The position numbers were made by a program, and so were the translations under genes. Shown here piece after piece: positions 1 through 10,024 of a stretch of DNA of 64,000 bases (position 1 is the stretch's first letter; each line of letters starts with the position of its first letter). The notes beneath the pieces are model-generated. The model was not told the origin of the DNA and did no database searches. It saw nothing but the letters and a program-made list of their open reading frames with translations. Origin of the DNA: Candidatus Nitrospira neomarina (GTDB lineage Bacteria > Nitrospirota > Nitrospiria > Nitrospirales > UBA8639); the NCBI RefSeq assembly GCF_032051675.1, contig NZ_CP116968.1, positions 4,271,001 through 4,335,000 of the forward strand, given 5' to 3'.

Positions 1-985
1 CGCCGAGAAGAATCACATCCCGGTCGCGAGCGAGGAGGGGATCGATCGCTTCATCAATCCGGTTTAAGGCGTGATGCCGATCCTCCACGGCAAACACCGT
101 GGGACCGGATTTTAAATGCAATCCGATCAGATGAAAATCAACTCCATGGGGTTCTCTGGCTTGTACCCACGCATATTGCCCTGGGCGTAATCCGTAGGTG
201 CAGGCGTTATGAGCCGATTTTGCCCTCGCGTTAAACTGCCACAAGCTTTCAAACTGAGACAAGGACACGCGGGTGTCGTTCCACAACAGGCCGACATGAT
301 GGTCCTCGGGCCGGCCGCACGGTTGGCGATACCACCGCCATGTGTCTCCCGTCTGTTGATTCAGCGACGCGATGATCGTGTTCCAGGCTTTGGTGGCCTC
401 TGGGGTCGCGAGACTTTCCTGGACCGCGAGAATATCAATTTGCATCCAACGGATCGCACAGATCAGCCAGTCGAGATCGGTCGGATCGGCATGATCCTCC
501 TTTTGGTCTGTGGGCTGACCGATGGGAAACCATCGGATATTCCATGTGGCAAGCCGGATCTTGACAGAAGATTCCGCAGCCATACGGCTGCCTTGCTTGA
601 CGGCGGTCTCGCACTGATCCCGGCTGGCCCATACTTCGTGCTCTCCTCCTGCAGCAGTCTGAGGAGCTTCGGGTGTGGATTGTGGCTGTGGTTGCAATGA
701 ACCCGTTTTGAGATATTTTTTATGCACCCAGGCCGTTTTCCCATCTGGCAGGCGAAGGGAAAGCCATTGTCCATTCTGTGCAGTCTCCTCAATGGTAGCG
801 CTGGTGCCCGTCGGGACATGCTTCAGATAGCTCGGGGCAGGGTTGCGATGGAGAGGCACTCCGATTGGTTTAATGGCTTCAAGAGTCACCGATTGCCCAA
901 CCTCAAAATCTTGGGCGAAGGTGATGGTCCAGCCACACATGGTGAACCAGCATACAAAGCCGAATGTAGAGAAAAGCTTATGCAT
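1..985 (-). CDS. Secreted SH3-like / endonuclease-exonuclease-phosphatase family protein (partial, C-terminus cut by window edge)
   Basis: I translated the minus strand from the ATG at 985 (preceded by an AGAGGA-like site); the frame stays open for about 328 codons to the window edge. Residues 1-25 look like a signal peptide ending in a TFAQ-type cleavage site. A bacterial SH3-like stretch follows (around residues 35-95, containing NGQWLSLRLPDGKTAWVHK). From about residue 145 comes an EEP fold: LATWNIRWF carries the first Asn, AVQES carries the metal-binding Glu, and GLHLKSG precedes the catalytic His region. EEP enzymes cleave phosphodiester bonds in nucleic acids or phospholipids with Mg2+; the substrate cannot be told here. 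It is likely periplasmic or secreted, with the SH3 part possibly binding the cell wall (inference). The last catalytic motif lies outside the window. Confidence 0.8.
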   Translation of the reverse strand, partial: MHKLFSTFGFVCWFTMCGWTITFAQDFEVGQSVTLEAIKPIGVPLHRNPAPSYLKHVPTGTSATIEETAQNGQWLSLRLPDGKTAWVHKKYLKTGSLQPQPQSTPEAPQTAAGGEHEVWASRDQCETAVKQGSRMAAESSVKIRLATWNIRWFPIGQPTDQKEDHADPTDLDWLICAIRWMQIDILAVQESLATPEATKAWNTIIASLNQQTGDTWRWYRQPCGRPEDHHVGLLWNDTRVSLSQFESLWQFNARAKSAHNACTYGLRPGQYAWVQAREPHGVDFHLIGLHLKSGPTVFAVEDRHHALNRIDEAIDPLLARDRDVILLG

Positions 986-1313
986 GTCCTCTACTTACCA
1001 AAACTTGGGATAGAATACCAATCGGGGCCCGGAGTGCCTGTCATGCGGAAATAGGCCCTGAGGCGGACCTCCTTCTCGTTGTCTCCCGGTCAAAACCCAT
1101 CAATGCGGAATAGACCTTTGGTGTTTTCGAAGTTGTCCTGGGGTCCCCGCTTCGTCACACCGGGCAGACTTGATTGAATGCCAAAGCGAGGTTAGTGTCT
1201 CGGGCCGGCCGGCCACGGGGTGGGAGAACGGGCCCGCCGTCCGCTTCGAGTATGCGATAATGAATATAACATTTAGACCGTAACCCCATGCACGTTTTTG
1301 AGGAGTCAGCCTG
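986..1313. other. Divergent intergenic region before fhs
   Basis: This 328-base gap separates the minus-strand EEP gene from fhs and must hold both promoters. It includes the GC-rich palindromic run GGCCGGCCGGCC at about 1203-1214 and an AT-rich patch near 1257-1275 (ATAATGAATATAACAT) that could hold the fhs -10 element. I see no gene and no recognisable riboswitch. Confidence 0.4.
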
Positions 1314-2996
1314 ATGAGCCATTCTTCCATTAACCTCGACATCGCCAACCGCATCCCCTTGCAACCCATCGCCGAAGTGGCCTGGGAAAAACTCCAACTG
1401 GATGCGAGTCAAATCGAATTGTATGGGCGGTATAAGGCCAAAATTCCCTTAGCGTCCCTCCCGCCATTTCCGAACAAGCCGGAGAGTAAGCTTATTTTGG
1501 TGACCGCCATGAGTCCGACGACGGCTGGAGAAGGCAAGACCACGACACTCATCGGTCTGGTAGACGGCTTGAATAAGATCGGCAAACGGGCTGTGGCGGC
1601 CGTTCGGGAGCCAAGCCTGGGGCCCTGTTTCGGAATGAAGGGCGGCGGATGTGGGGGAGGGCATGCCCAGGTTGTCCCTATGACCGACATCAATTTACAT
1701 TTCACTGGGGACTTTCATGCGATCACGTCTGCGCACAATATGTTGGCGGCGCTGGTAGACAATCATTTGTATTGGGGGCACAAACCCCAGATTGATCCGC
1801 GTCGGGTGACGTGGGGTCGGGTGCTGGATGTGAATGATCGGTCCCTGCGATCCGTGGTCACGGGACTTGGGGGAAAATCCAACGGATTTACCAGAGAAGC
1901 CCGGTTTGATATCACCGCAGCTTCGGAGGTCATGGCGATTCTGTGTCTGGCGACCGACCTTCAGGATCTTCAACAACGTCTCGGTCATATTAAAGTGGGG
2001 AGAACGGCCAACAAGGAAATGGTTTTTGCGAAAGATATCCAGGCGGAGGGAGCCATGACCGTGTTACTCAAGGAGGCCCTCAATCCCAATCTTGTGCAGA
2101 CCCTGGAACATAATCCGGCCCTGGTTCATGGCGGTCCGTTTGGGAACATTGCCCATGGATGTAGTTCCGTCGTGGCCACCAAGGCTGCGCTGACTCTCGC
2201 GGATTACGTTGTAACCGAAGGAGGGTTTGGCGCCGATCTGGGGGCCGAGAAGTTTTTTAACATTAAATGTCGCCGATCGGGTCTCATGCCGGCATGTGCC
2301 GTGGTGGTCGGGACGATTAAGGCATTAAAACTTCATGGTGGAGCCAAGGAAAAAGAACTCGAACAGGAAGATCTGGACGCACTGCGTCAAGGGTTGCCGA
2401 ATTTATTACGCCATTTGGAAAATGTGAAAAAATTCGGGGTCCCCACGGTTGTAGCCATTAACCAATTTACGAGTGATACCAAACGGGAGTTGGAACTGGT
2501 GGAACAGGCGTGCGCGGATCATGGGGTCAAAATGGCTCTGGCGAATCATTGGGCTGAAGGCGGCGCGGGTGCCGTGTGTTTGGCCGAAACCGTTCGTGAG
2601 GTCATCGAAAAGGAGCCCGCCGACTTTCGCGTGCTGTATCCTGATACGATGCCGCTGGCAGAAAAAGTGCGAATTATTGCCAAAGAGATTTACCGTGCTG
2701 AGGATGTGGAGATTCCGCCGGCTGTCCATGCCCGTTTCGCTGAACTCGAAAAAAACGGGTTCGGGCATTTCCCCATTTGTATGGCGAAGACGCAATACAG
2801 CTTTTCCACGGACCCTGCCAAAAAAGGAGCCCCGACCGGATTTACGCTTCCGGTGCGAGAGGTTCGCCTCGCGATGGGCGCAGGATTTGTGGTGGTCATT
2901 ACCGGGGAGATGATGACGATGCCCGGACTTCCTCGCGTGCCGGCGGCGCAATCGATCGGCATCGACGCAAAAGGGAATATTGTGGGGTTGTTTTAG
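1314..2996 (+). CDS. fhs: Formate--tetrahydrofolate ligase
   Basis: Catalyses ATP-dependent ligation of formate to tetrahydrofolate, giving 10-formyl-THF for purine and formyl-Met synthesis or one-carbon flux; cytoplasmic. The 560-residue product is the usual length for the family. The nucleotide-binding loop TTAGEGKTTT is at residues 69-78, followed by the characteristic GKRAVAAVREPSLGPCFG stretch, the glycine-rich GMKGGGCGGGHAQV segment and the C-terminal GEMMTMPGLPRVPAA motif. The ATG at 1314 has GAGGAG about nine bases upstream. It is monocistronic: the next gene is on the other strand. Identity is certain by motif; whether it serves biosynthesis or formate oxidation cannot be read from the sequence. 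Confidence 0.97.
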   Translation: MSHSSINLDIANRIPLQPIAEVAWEKLQLDASQIELYGRYKAKIPLASLPPFPNKPESKLILVTAMSPTTAGEGKTTTLIGLVDGLNKIGKRAVAAVREPSLGPCFGMKGGGCGGGHAQVVPMTDINLHFTGDFHAITSAHNMLAALVDNHLYWGHKPQIDPRRVTWGRVLDVNDRSLRSVVTGLGGKSNGFTREARFDITAASEVMAILCLATDLQDLQQRLGHIKVGRTANKEMVFAKDIQAEGAMTVLLKEALNPNLVQTLEHNPALVHGGPFGNIAHGCSSVVATKAALTLADYVVTEGGFGADLGAEKFFNIKCRRSGLMPACAVVVGTIKALKLHGGAKEKELEQEDLDALRQGLPNLLRHLENVKKFGVPTVVAINQFTSDTKRELELVEQACADHGVKMALANHWAEGGAGAVCLAETVREVIEKEPADFRVLYPDTMPLAEKVRIIAKEIYRAEDVEIPPAVHARFAELEKNGFGHFPICMAKTQYSFSTDPAKKGAPTGFTLPVREVRLAMGAGFVVVITGEMMTMPGLPRVPAAQSIGIDAKGNIVGLF

Positions 2997-3047
2997 AAAG
3001 GAGCACGGGAACGTGACTGGCCGCAGGGGGTGTGCCGGTCGAGGAGA

Positions 3048-3488
3048 TCAGTTTCCCATCCGGGCGAGCAGGGAAGCCCGTTCTTTGTCGCTGACGCAAT
3101 TGTCAATCCACGGATAGAGGATTTTTTCTTCCTTCACATTGTGTGCAGTTAACACCCGAAGTAAACCTTCTTCCGCTTCCTCAGTGGTAAGGTCTCCCTC
3201 TGCAACTTTTGCCTGAATCTGTTCCAGAAAGTCCTTGATCTGCCGATGCTCATTTCGCATGACTCCGGTCGGCCCATGGTCTCTGACCATTTCCGCTTGA
3301 GCCTCAAAGACCGGAAAAAGAATTTCCTCCTCCCACCTGATATGCCGGTGCAGTCCGGTTAACAATTCTTGAAACAGTAATCGGGATTTTTGAGAATCCT
3401 GCTTCTTGAATGCTTGAAATCCGGTGAATATGTCATCCAGGCGGTCATGATCATGTCCCATAAACTCCGCAATGGTGGTGGTGGCCAT
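3048..3488 (-). CDS. Hemerythrin HHE domain protein
   Basis: A 146-residue all-helical protein with the His/Glu set of hemerythrin-like domains: MGHDHDRLDD near the N-terminus, LHRHIRWEEEILFP in the second helix, MRNEHRQI in the third and AHNVKEEKILYP in the fourth. These ligands bind a di-iron centre that can carry O2 or react with NO or other oxidants. It is cytoplasmic, with no signal peptide. The start ATG has a GAGGAGG-like site directly upstream on the minus strand. It is convergent with fhs and divergent from uvrB. Possible roles are oxygen or NO sensing, or iron-sulfur repair as in the RIC family; context does not decide. Confidence 0.92.
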   Translation of the reverse strand: MATTTIAEFMGHDHDRLDDIFTGFQAFKKQDSQKSRLLFQELLTGLHRHIRWEEEILFPVFEAQAEMVRDHGPTGVMRNEHRQIKDFLEQIQAKVAEGDLTTEEAEEGLLRVLTAHNVKEEKILYPWIDNCVSDKERASLLARMGN

Positions 3489-3623
3489 ACGTCCTCCTCT
3501 CTTGAAGGCGGTTTGTCCCGGATGTTCTTGGCGGATCCTGGACTGACCAGCATAACAGCGTCAAGGGGATCCACGGATCCCATCGGCCTGCCTCCCACAA
3601 TCGCCTTGTGATACATTGACAAG

Positions 3624-5630
3624 ATGCAAGCGACCAATACCTTTTCTCTCAAATCCGATTACACACCCAAAGGTGATCAAGGGAATGCGATTGCCGCGTT
3701 GACTGATGGCTTAGAGCAAGGGCTTAAGCATCAAGTGCTGTTGGGTGTCACGGGTTCGGGGAAAACCTTCACCATGGCCAATGTGATCGTCAATGTGCAA
3801 AAACCTACCCTGGTTGTGGTCCACAATAAGACGTTGGCGGCTCAGTTGTATCAGGAGTTTAAATCATTTTTTCCTGACAATGCCGTCGAATATTTTGTGA
3901 GCTATTACGACTATTATCAGCCGGAAGCCTATATTCCGACCACGGACACTTATATCGCCAAAGACTCCGCCATCAACGACACCATCGACCAGATGCGCCA
4001 TGCGGCTACGACGGCGCTCCTGCAACGCAATGACATTATTATTGTGGCATCCGTGTCGTGTATTTATGGTCTGGGATCGCCGGAGGTCTATCACGACATG
4101 TTGTTATATCTGGAGCCGGGTATGGAGATTCGCCGGGAGCGCATTCTGGCCAAGCTGGTGGATATTCAATATTCGCGGAATGATCTCGAGTTGCAACGTG
4201 GGATGTTTCGGGCGCGGGGGGATGTCATTGAGATCTATCCCGCTTCGTCCGATTCGAATACGGTCCGGGTGGAATTGTTCGGCGACGAAGTGGAAGCCCT
4301 GTATGAAATCGATCCGTTGACCGGCCAGTCGTTGCGGAAGCTGCCGAAAATTGCCATCTATCCTAAGAGCCACTATGTGATTGCGCCCGATCGCTATGAA
4401 CAGGCTATTACCGGCATTGAAACAGAGCTGGAAGAACGTATTGCCTACTTTCGCCGGACCAATCAATTGCTTGAAGCGCAACGGATTGAACAACGGACGA
4501 GATTTGACCTGGAGATGATTCGAACGATGGGGTATTGCCATGGGATTGAGAACTATTCCCGTCACCTGAGCGGACGGGCGCCGGGCGAGCCGCCGCCGAC
4601 CCTGTTGGATTATTTCCCCAAGGATTTTTTGCTGATTGTGGACGAATCGCATGCCACCGTTCCGCAATTTGGCGGGATGTACGAGGGAGACCGTTCACGC
4701 AAAAACACCTTGGTCGAGTACGGGTTTCGCTTGCCCTCGGCGATGGATAACCGGCCCCTTAAATTTCCCGAATTTGAAAGGTGCATGAATCAGGTGGTGT
4801 ATGTCTCCGCCACTCCGGGACCGTATGAACTGAAATATGCCGGCAAGGCGCTGGTTGAGCAGATCATTCGACCCACGGGCCTGATTGACCCCGTGATGGA
4901 CGTGAAGCCGGCGAAAGGTCAGGTCGAACAGTTGCTCGGGGAAATCCAGCTGCGAGTGACGAAAGGGCAGCGGGTGCTGGTGACGACGTTGACCAAACGC
5001 ATGGCGGAAGATCTTACCGAGTATTATCACGACCAGGGGTTAAAGGTGCGCTATCTGCATTCTGATATTAAAACGCTTGAGCGGGCCGACATCATCAGGG
5101 ATTTGCGTAAGGGTGTGTTTGATGTGCTGGTCGGCATTAATTTATTGCGTGAGGGATTGGATTTGCCGGAGGTCAGTCTAGTTGCGGTGCTGGATGCGGA
5201 TAAGGAAGGTTTCCTCCGGGGATATCGTGCCTTAGTACAGACAGCCGGGCGCGCCGCACGGCATCGCGAAGGCACCGTGATTTTGTATGGCGATGTGGTC
5301 ACGGATTCGATGCGGAGGGCGTTGGACGAAACCGGCCGCAGACGAACCATTCAATTGGCATACAACGCCGAGCATGGGATCACGCCGGAAACGATCAAAA
5401 AACGCATCCACGATTTGGAGTACCAATTGGCGGAAGCCGATTATGTGGATGTATCGTTGGCGGCAGAAGCGGTGGCGGCATACGGGGGCGAAAAAGATTT
5501 AGAACAGAATATCGCCGCATTGGAAAAAGATATGAAGGCGGCTGCCAAGGCATTGGAATTCGAACGAGCCGCCCAGTTGCGCGATACCCTTCGTGTTCTC
5601 CGCCAAAAGCAGATCCAGGTCGGAATTTAA
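3624..5630 (+). CDS. uvrB: UvrABC excinuclease subunit B
   Basis: DNA-damage verification helicase-like subunit of nucleotide excision repair; it works with UvrA and UvrC, which are not in this window. At 668 residues it is the usual length. The Walker A motif [10 protein letters not shown] is at 41-50, the beta-hairpin that probes the strand includes [12 protein letters not shown], the DEAD-type motif is VDESHAT, and the C-terminal UVR domain (about 625-665) that contacts UvrC is intact. The ATG at 3624 has only a weak ribosome binding site. I looked upstream for a LexA-type operator and saw none in the 135 bases to the hemerythrin gene, so SOS control is not supported. Confidence 0.98.
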   Translation: MQATNTFSLKSDYTPKGDQGNAIAALTDGLEQGLKHQVLLGVTGSGKTFTMANVIVNVQKPTLVVVHNKTLAAQLYQEFKSFFPDNAVEYFVSYYDYYQPEAYIPTTDTYIAKDSAINDTIDQMRHAATTALLQRNDIIIVASVSCIYGLGSPEVYHDMLLYLEPGMEIRRERILAKLVDIQYSRNDLELQRGMFRARGDVIEIYPASSDSNTVRVELFGDEVEALYEIDPLTGQSLRKLPKIAIYPKSHYVIAPDRYEQAITGIETELEERIAYFRRTNQLLEAQRIEQRTRFDLEMIRTMGYCHGIENYSRHLSGRAPGEPPPTLLDYFPKDFLLIVDESHATVPQFGGMYEGDRSRKNTLVEYGFRLPSAMDNRPLKFPEFERCMNQVVYVSATPGPYELKYAGKALVEQIIRPTGLIDPVMDVKPAKGQVEQLLGEIQLRVTKGQRVLVTTLTKRMAEDLTEYYHDQGLKVRYLHSDIKTLERADIIRDLRKGVFDVLVGINLLREGLDLPEVSLVAVLDADKEGFLRGYRALVQTAGRAARHREGTVILYGDVVTDSMRRALDETGRRRTIQLAYNAEHGITPETIKKRIHDLEYQLAEADYVDVSLAAEAVAAYGGEKDLEQNIAALEKDMKAAAKALEFERAAQLRDTLRVLRQKQIQVGI

Positions 5631-5761
5631 ATCCAAACCACCGCCTTCTTTCATTCTCCCTTATTCAAATCCGGGATAGGGAACCGGTCCCTTTCCTTTT
5701 CGGTTGCCATGCCGGAAAGAGACTGTGTCGAAGGGTACGGTCGGGTCTTTTTTGAGTTAGT

Positions 5762-6025
5762 CTATACGTGTTTATAAACGTAAGCCCCGAGGAACATGCC
5801 CAACACGGTGAGGAGGTTCATTTTCAGGAGGAACCCGAGTGTGAATTTGATCAAGACCAAATTGACGGTCACGGGCGGGTCTAAGCCTAAGTTTAATGCC
5901 TGAATGAAAATATTTTGTACGGTGCCCTGCGGAGCCACGACCTGAAGAATTTCCCCTAAAATACTGCCTAACAGCCCGCCAATAAAAATAAATAAGAGTA
6001 AGTAGCTTCCACTCTTTTTTAACAC
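5762..6025 (-). CDS. DUF4321 small membrane protein
   Basis: An 87-residue hydrophobic protein with two membrane segments: one near residues 7-30 with a glycine-rich FIFIGGLLGSILGEIL core, one near 58-85. The arrangement, an N-terminal GGLLGS...LGE stretch followed by a variable loop and a second helix, fits DUF4321, a family of unknown function often found near cell-envelope or folate/RNA genes. Start is GTG at 6025, with GGGAGG about seven bases upstream on the minus strand. It is convergent with uvrB. No function is assigned. Confidence 0.8.
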   Translation of the reverse strand: MLKKSGSYLLLFIFIGGLLGSILGEILQVVAPQGTVQNIFIQALNLGLDPPVTVNLVLIKFTLGFLLKMNLLTVLGMFLGAYVYKHV

Positions 6026-6224
6026 CCGTTGCCTCCCGGCGCATGGTTGGGGATCAGGGACTTGTGTGTATGCGAACGGTGGAATGTATCAGAAATTTGC
6101 ACGAAATGATGGCTGGAATGGCCCAAGAATATGCTTAGGGTAAACTGCTCAACACATTACAAGAAACATTGAATTGAGTCAAGAAATAGGCCGGCGCCAA
6201 AGGTCTGTGGCCATAAGAGAGTGT

Positions 6225-6896
6225 TTAGGGTAAAGCGGGTGCGACAGGGTGAGGAGCAATGGTAAATCGCATGGTGCCTAACTTATTGGCGTCATTGGCG
6301 ATATACCCCACGAAGATTTCGACGCGGTATGGGCCTGGTTGCCAGGTCCCGTCCGGTGGGAAAAATTTCAGAAAGCCGCTCTCGTCTTCCGTAGCCAGAT
6401 CGACGATATCCTCGTCGAGCCATTGAGGAGCATGCATGCCGGTTTCTGAGTCAGAGAACAGACGGCCAATGATTTGATAGGACGACAAATGTTCATGGAC
6501 GGTAAACACCAGGTATACTGAGGTGAGGTCTGGCAGGAATGTCTCGGCTGGCCTGACGGGGATATGTGTATGACCGCCCCTGGTGGTCGGTTTGACCTCG
6601 AAACTTTCTGCGAAATCTAATCCCAGAAATACTCCACCTGGTTTTTTATCTAATGAGGGGATAAGAGGAGATTGGGAGTAATTATCATATAGGGATGGAG
6701 CATCAGAAAAGTGATCGGGCGGAGTATCATATTGGGAAAACCCATGTTGTGTATCTTTCGGTTGCAATACGGAAGGGGAGTCGGTCTGAACGGGAGAATC
6801 ATTGCCCAAAGCGGTGCCGGGCATCCTAAAGAGCATGATTGATATCAAGATGCCCCACAGGAGGTTGCGCCGCATGACGAGCAATGGATGTTTCAT
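6225..6896 (-). CDS. Secreted protein of unknown function
   Basis: I start at the ATG at 6896, which gives a 223-residue product with a clear signal peptide: basic MKHPLLVMRRN, a hydrophobic core, then MPGTALG before the mature part. The frame is open further upstream to a TTG, which would put 16 polar residues before the signal and is less likely. The mature region begins with a Ser/Pro/Asp-rich low-complexity stretch (about 35-75). It then has a compact beta-rich domain containing LTSVYLVFTVHEHLSSYQII and GTWQPGPYRVEIFVG, reminiscent of immunoglobulin-like domains. I do not recognise a family. Likely periplasmic. Confidence 0.7.
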   Translation of the reverse strand: MKHPLLVMRRNLLWGILISIMLFRMPGTALGNDSPVQTDSPSVLQPKDTQHGFSQYDTPPDHFSDAPSLYDNYSQSPLIPSLDKKPGGVFLGLDFAESFEVKPTTRGGHTHIPVRPAETFLPDLTSVYLVFTVHEHLSSYQIIGRLFSDSETGMHAPQWLDEDIVDLATEDESGFLKFFPPDGTWQPGPYRVEIFVGYIANDANKLGTMRFTIAPHPVAPALP

Positions 6897-7136
6897 ACAG
6901 GTCTTTATGTAGAGTGTGCGTGACTCGACAATCGTGATTTCCAAAAATCTTTTCCGGCTCTTTTTAAGAATCCACGTTCTCTACCTTCGATGGCGCCATT
7001 GAGTCAAGGAGTTTCGAGCTTGCCTTGCAGCACCATGAGGTGTTTGTTAAGATTCCGGCCGATTCTACGCATTTTCATCTACTTTGTTGCCACTGGCATT
7101 TTCATTCATTCTTTCTAAGGAATATAGGTTAGAACT

Positions 7137-8573
7137 ATGGGTGCTTCACCAAGTATGGATCCCGATGCATTGCCGCAACTCGTAGGAGATTTTCAACCGG
7201 TTGATATGTGGCAAGCTCACATTAATCGTCTATTTTACGGATTGAGGGGAAGTCGTGTTCGAGAATATTACCAAACGGTGGCTGCGGCCGATTTCCGGTT
7301 AGGCTTTGCCTTGGCCGAGGACTATTGGCGTCGGTGTGGACAACGAGCGAAAACTCAAGGTGGCGATCAAGCGACCACACCATTGACCGTGATGGAATGG
7401 GGCGCCGGAAATGGGAATCTCGCGGCGTGTTTCTTGGATCGTCTTCAGGAGTTGGATCAAGAAAAACGGATATTTCCAAGAATCACCTATCGTTGTATAG
7501 AGCGCGAACCGGTCTTGTTGGAGCAAGCCAAGGCCAACACGGATCTGGCCAAGCATGGTGACCGGGTCACGTTTGACCTTGTGTCTATCGAGGATCTGTC
7601 GAACTTTCCAGATGGGAGTATTGATCGGATTATTTGCAATGAACTCTGGAGCGAGTTGCCAACCAAGCTCATTCTACGAAAAGGCGGTGAGATCCATGAG
7701 GAACACCTTCGTCCCAATCTGAACGAAAAGCGGTTGGCAGATTTCCCGGATTGGCCAAAGTTTATTGAGGCCTTTGGTCAGCAGGATATTGAATCTCTCA
7801 CCGCGTTACCCTCGTTTCTCGAAGATCTTGTCTGGGAGCGGGAATATCGCCTCATCGAGACCAAGGACTTTCCATTTCGCCGCACGGTCGCCGAGTTTCT
7901 CAAACAGATCGACGAAGAAGTCCTCGTACCCTACAACGTGGGCGCGTGTCAGAGCCTTAAGGAAGCCAAACGATTGTTGGCCCCGAACGCGATCGGATTT
8001 AGCGGTTTTGACGCAGGAACGGTCGATCCGCATGTGCTGAATGATCCGGAAAAGCCCTGTTATACGGTGCAGGGTGGCCAATTCAGCTTTATGGTCAACT
8101 TTCAGTTGATGCAAGACGTGGCCAGGCATTTGAATATTCACACGGGCGTGATTGAATCCCAACGGGATTTTGTGGGACGGAGTTTGTCAACCAATGTGAT
8201 CACGGTCATGGATCTACTGGCATCACATCCTTCGCCGCCCGAAGGCCAGGCCTGGCAATTGGACGCGTTGATTCTTCAAACACTTGATGCATTGAACCGC
8301 ACATACCGGAGTCCATACTCACGTCATATCGAATTTCCGCTTTCCGAAAGTACTCCCGCTCACGAACGCGCCGAACTAGAAAAGCTGGTGCAATCGTTAC
8401 AGCCACATGGTGTGCCGGATACCATTGCCTTCCTCACGGAATCGGAAATTTGGAAGGCCATGCCCGATTTGGAAAAATTGGGATACGATTCAGAAGGCAT
8501 CAAAGGTATGCTGGAACTTCCCCTACAGCCGGTGGATTACATCCACATGTTTTTTGCCTTAAAGGATTCATAA
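7137..8573 (+). CDS. MidA-like SAM-dependent methyltransferase
   Basis: A 478-residue cytoplasmic protein with a class I SAM-binding fold. Motif I is VMEWGAGNGNLAA near residues 85-97, an acidic post-I motif follows at RCIEREPVLL, and IICNELWSELPTK occupies the place of the conserved NE-x-x-D-x-x-P element of the MidA/NDUFAF7 family. The C-terminal GGQFSFMVNF also fits that family. Mitochondrial NDUFAF7 methylates an arginine of a complex I subunit; bacterial homologues are less studied, so the substrate here is inferred at best. ATG at 7137 follows an AAGGAATATAGG stretch. It stands alone between divergent and Tat genes. Other SAM methyltransferases remain possible. Confidence 0.7.
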   Translation: MGASPSMDPDALPQLVGDFQPVDMWQAHINRLFYGLRGSRVREYYQTVAAADFRLGFALAEDYWRRCGQRAKTQGGDQATTPLTVMEWGAGNGNLAACFLDRLQELDQEKRIFPRITYRCIEREPVLLEQAKANTDLAKHGDRVTFDLVSIEDLSNFPDGSIDRIICNELWSELPTKLILRKGGEIHEEHLRPNLNEKRLADFPDWPKFIEAFGQQDIESLTALPSFLEDLVWEREYRLIETKDFPFRRTVAEFLKQIDEEVLVPYNVGACQSLKEAKRLLAPNAIGFSGFDAGTVDPHVLNDPEKPCYTVQGGQFSFMVNFQLMQDVARHLNIHTGVIESQRDFVGRSLSTNVITVMDLLASHPSPPEGQAWQLDALILQTLDALNRTYRSPYSRHIEFPLSESTPAHERAELEKLVQSLQPHGVPDTIAFLTESEIWKAMPDLEKLGYDSEGIKGMLELPLQPVDYIHMFFALKDS

Positions 8574-8823
8574 TTATCCTGAAGGTTGCGGGATGCGTTT
8601 TGTCGTGTGCCCATGAGTGAGTGCGGAACATGGTCAGAATGAATGTGAGATTGGAAGTCTCTCGAAGGTGAGTGGATCGTGTGAAGGCAAAAACTCAATC
8701 TGAAAAAAGTCATTGCCTACGCAAGAATTTTGCAATCAGGTAGATTTTTTGAAAATGGTTGTGTATACTTCGGCGGATTTTTCTAAGAATGTAGTCACTC
8801 ATTCACAATAAGACGAGGTTGCT

Positions 8824-9129
8824 GTGTTTGGATCGTTTGGATGGATGGAGCTTATGCTCATCCTTATCATTGTGCTCATCATTTTCGGTGCAGGGAAAAT
8901 CCCGCAGCTTGGTGAGGGCTTAGGCAAAGCGATCAAGGGCTTTAAAAAGTCTGTTGCCGAAGCGGATGCGTTGGATGTGACGCCTAATGAGCAAGGCGAA
9001 GGCGGGCAGGCCCCACCGCCCCAACCGGATCAATTGTCGAGCCAACACCAGACAGCAGAGGTTCCCCCTCCGCCTCCGGCGCAAGGGGTGCCGCAGCCAA
9101 CGGAATCCACGCAATCCAAACAGGGATAA
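8824..9129 (+). CDS. tatA: Sec-independent translocase subunit TatA/E
   Basis: Forms the pore-building component of the twin-arginine translocase, which exports folded proteins across the inner membrane. The 101-residue product has the classic plan: a short periplasmic N-terminus, one membrane helix (about 6-22, LMLILIIVLIIFGAGKIP), the hinge and an amphipathic helix beginning LGEGLGKAIKGFKKS, then a Pro/Gln-rich flexible tail. The start is GTG at 8824, preceded by GACGAGG. A second TatA-type gene follows 118 bases downstream. No tatC is present in the window. Confidence 0.92.
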   Translation: MFGSFGWMELMLILIIVLIIFGAGKIPQLGEGLGKAIKGFKKSVAEADALDVTPNEQGEGGQAPPPQPDQLSSQHQTAEVPPPPPAQGVPQPTESTQSKQG

Positions 9130-9247
9130 TTTGCGGGTGAGATTGACACGGTGAAGACCGCACACCGAAGAGACAGGCAGCATGGACTCAAGCCTGATCA
9201 ACGCTCAAGGTGTATATTCAGCGGGCAAATTATAGAGGAGTGGGAAA

Positions 9248-9535
9248 ATGTTCGGCTTAGGAGCGATGGAAATTTTGATCATCCTCGTCATCGCGTTCCT
9301 GCTCTTTGGTCCTAAGGAATTACCGGAAATCGGCAAGCAGGTCGGGAGAGCGGTTAAAGGGTTTAAGGAAACAACGGAAGATCTTCGGCAATCGGTTGAG
9401 CCGGAAATCAATATGATTACGCAGGAATTCAAATCTGTCGAACAAGATTTGGAATCGTCAATCAAAGAAGCCGAAGCAGAGATCAAAGGGGCGACAGAAC
9501 AAGCCACCGAGTCCGGTGGATCCAAAATGGGGTAG
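9248..9535 (+). CDS. TatA/TatB-type twin-arginine translocase subunit
   Basis: A 95-residue relative of the preceding gene: membrane helix at about 5-20 (MEILIILVIAFLLFGPKELP), then the amphipathic helix IGKQVGRAVKGFKETTEDLR and a charged coiled tail. The FGPKELP sequence and the long Glu/Lys-rich tail are compatible with either a second TatA or a TatB-like partner; sequence alone does not separate these. GAGGAG sits nine bases before the ATG. The pair probably arose by duplication and may be co-transcribed, although the 118-base gap leaves room for a separate promoter. Confidence 0.9.
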   Translation: MFGLGAMEILIILVIAFLLFGPKELPEIGKQVGRAVKGFKETTEDLRQSVEPEINMITQEFKSVEQDLESSIKEAEAEIKGATEQATESGGSKMG

Positions 9536-9567
9536 CCAGGGGAGGTGCGACTCCGTGAGGACGTTGA

Positions 9568-9825
9568 TTGCTGGATCGTTTCGTTGACACCCAAGCCTTA
9601 TTTCGATTTTTAAAATTTTTCTGTCATCACGAAATCCTTCCGGACGGTCCTCAGACTGTTCATTGTGCGCACTGCGGGCGGGTCTACGGTTCTCTTCTGT
9701 CGTGTGGTTTTTGCAACTATCGTAGCATTCAAGCGATAGGGCAATGTACCAAAATCATCAAGAAAGTCAGGGAAAAGACATTAATTTTTAATGATTTACG
9801 ACAAATAACGGGACTTGGCATCTAA
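9568..9825 (+). CDS. Possible small zinc-ribbon protein (doubtful)
   Basis: An open frame of 85 codons from a TTG with GAGG about seven bases upstream, close behind the second Tat gene. The only notable feature is a four-cysteine arrangement HCAHCGRVYGSLLSCGFC at residues 32-49, which could bind one zinc. The flanking sequence has no clear domain and base usage is more AT-rich than in the neighbours. It may be a genuine short gene, the remnant of a longer one, or chance. Confidence 0.3.
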   Translation: MLDRFVDTQALFRFLKFFCHHEILPDGPQTVHCAHCGRVYGSLLSCGFCNYRSIQAIGQCTKIIKKVREKTLIFNDLRQITGLGI

Positions 9826-10024
9826 ATGGCAAACGATAAAAGATCGGAAGAGTCGTAGAACAGGGCAACCAAAGATTTATAGAAAACATGTTAGTGCTTG
9901 AGATGGCAAAAGTTACGCAGTCAAGACGGAAGCGGATGAGAGAAACCATCAGCTCTGGATATAAATGGGGTACAGGGCGTTGGATCTTGAATCCACAGGG
10001 CTATTCACCAACAGGAGGAGTGCA

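Noticed and set aside
986-1313. Tetrahydrofolate riboswitch or other riboswitch upstream of fhs
   Set aside because: GC-rich palindrome present but no recognisable riboswitch core.
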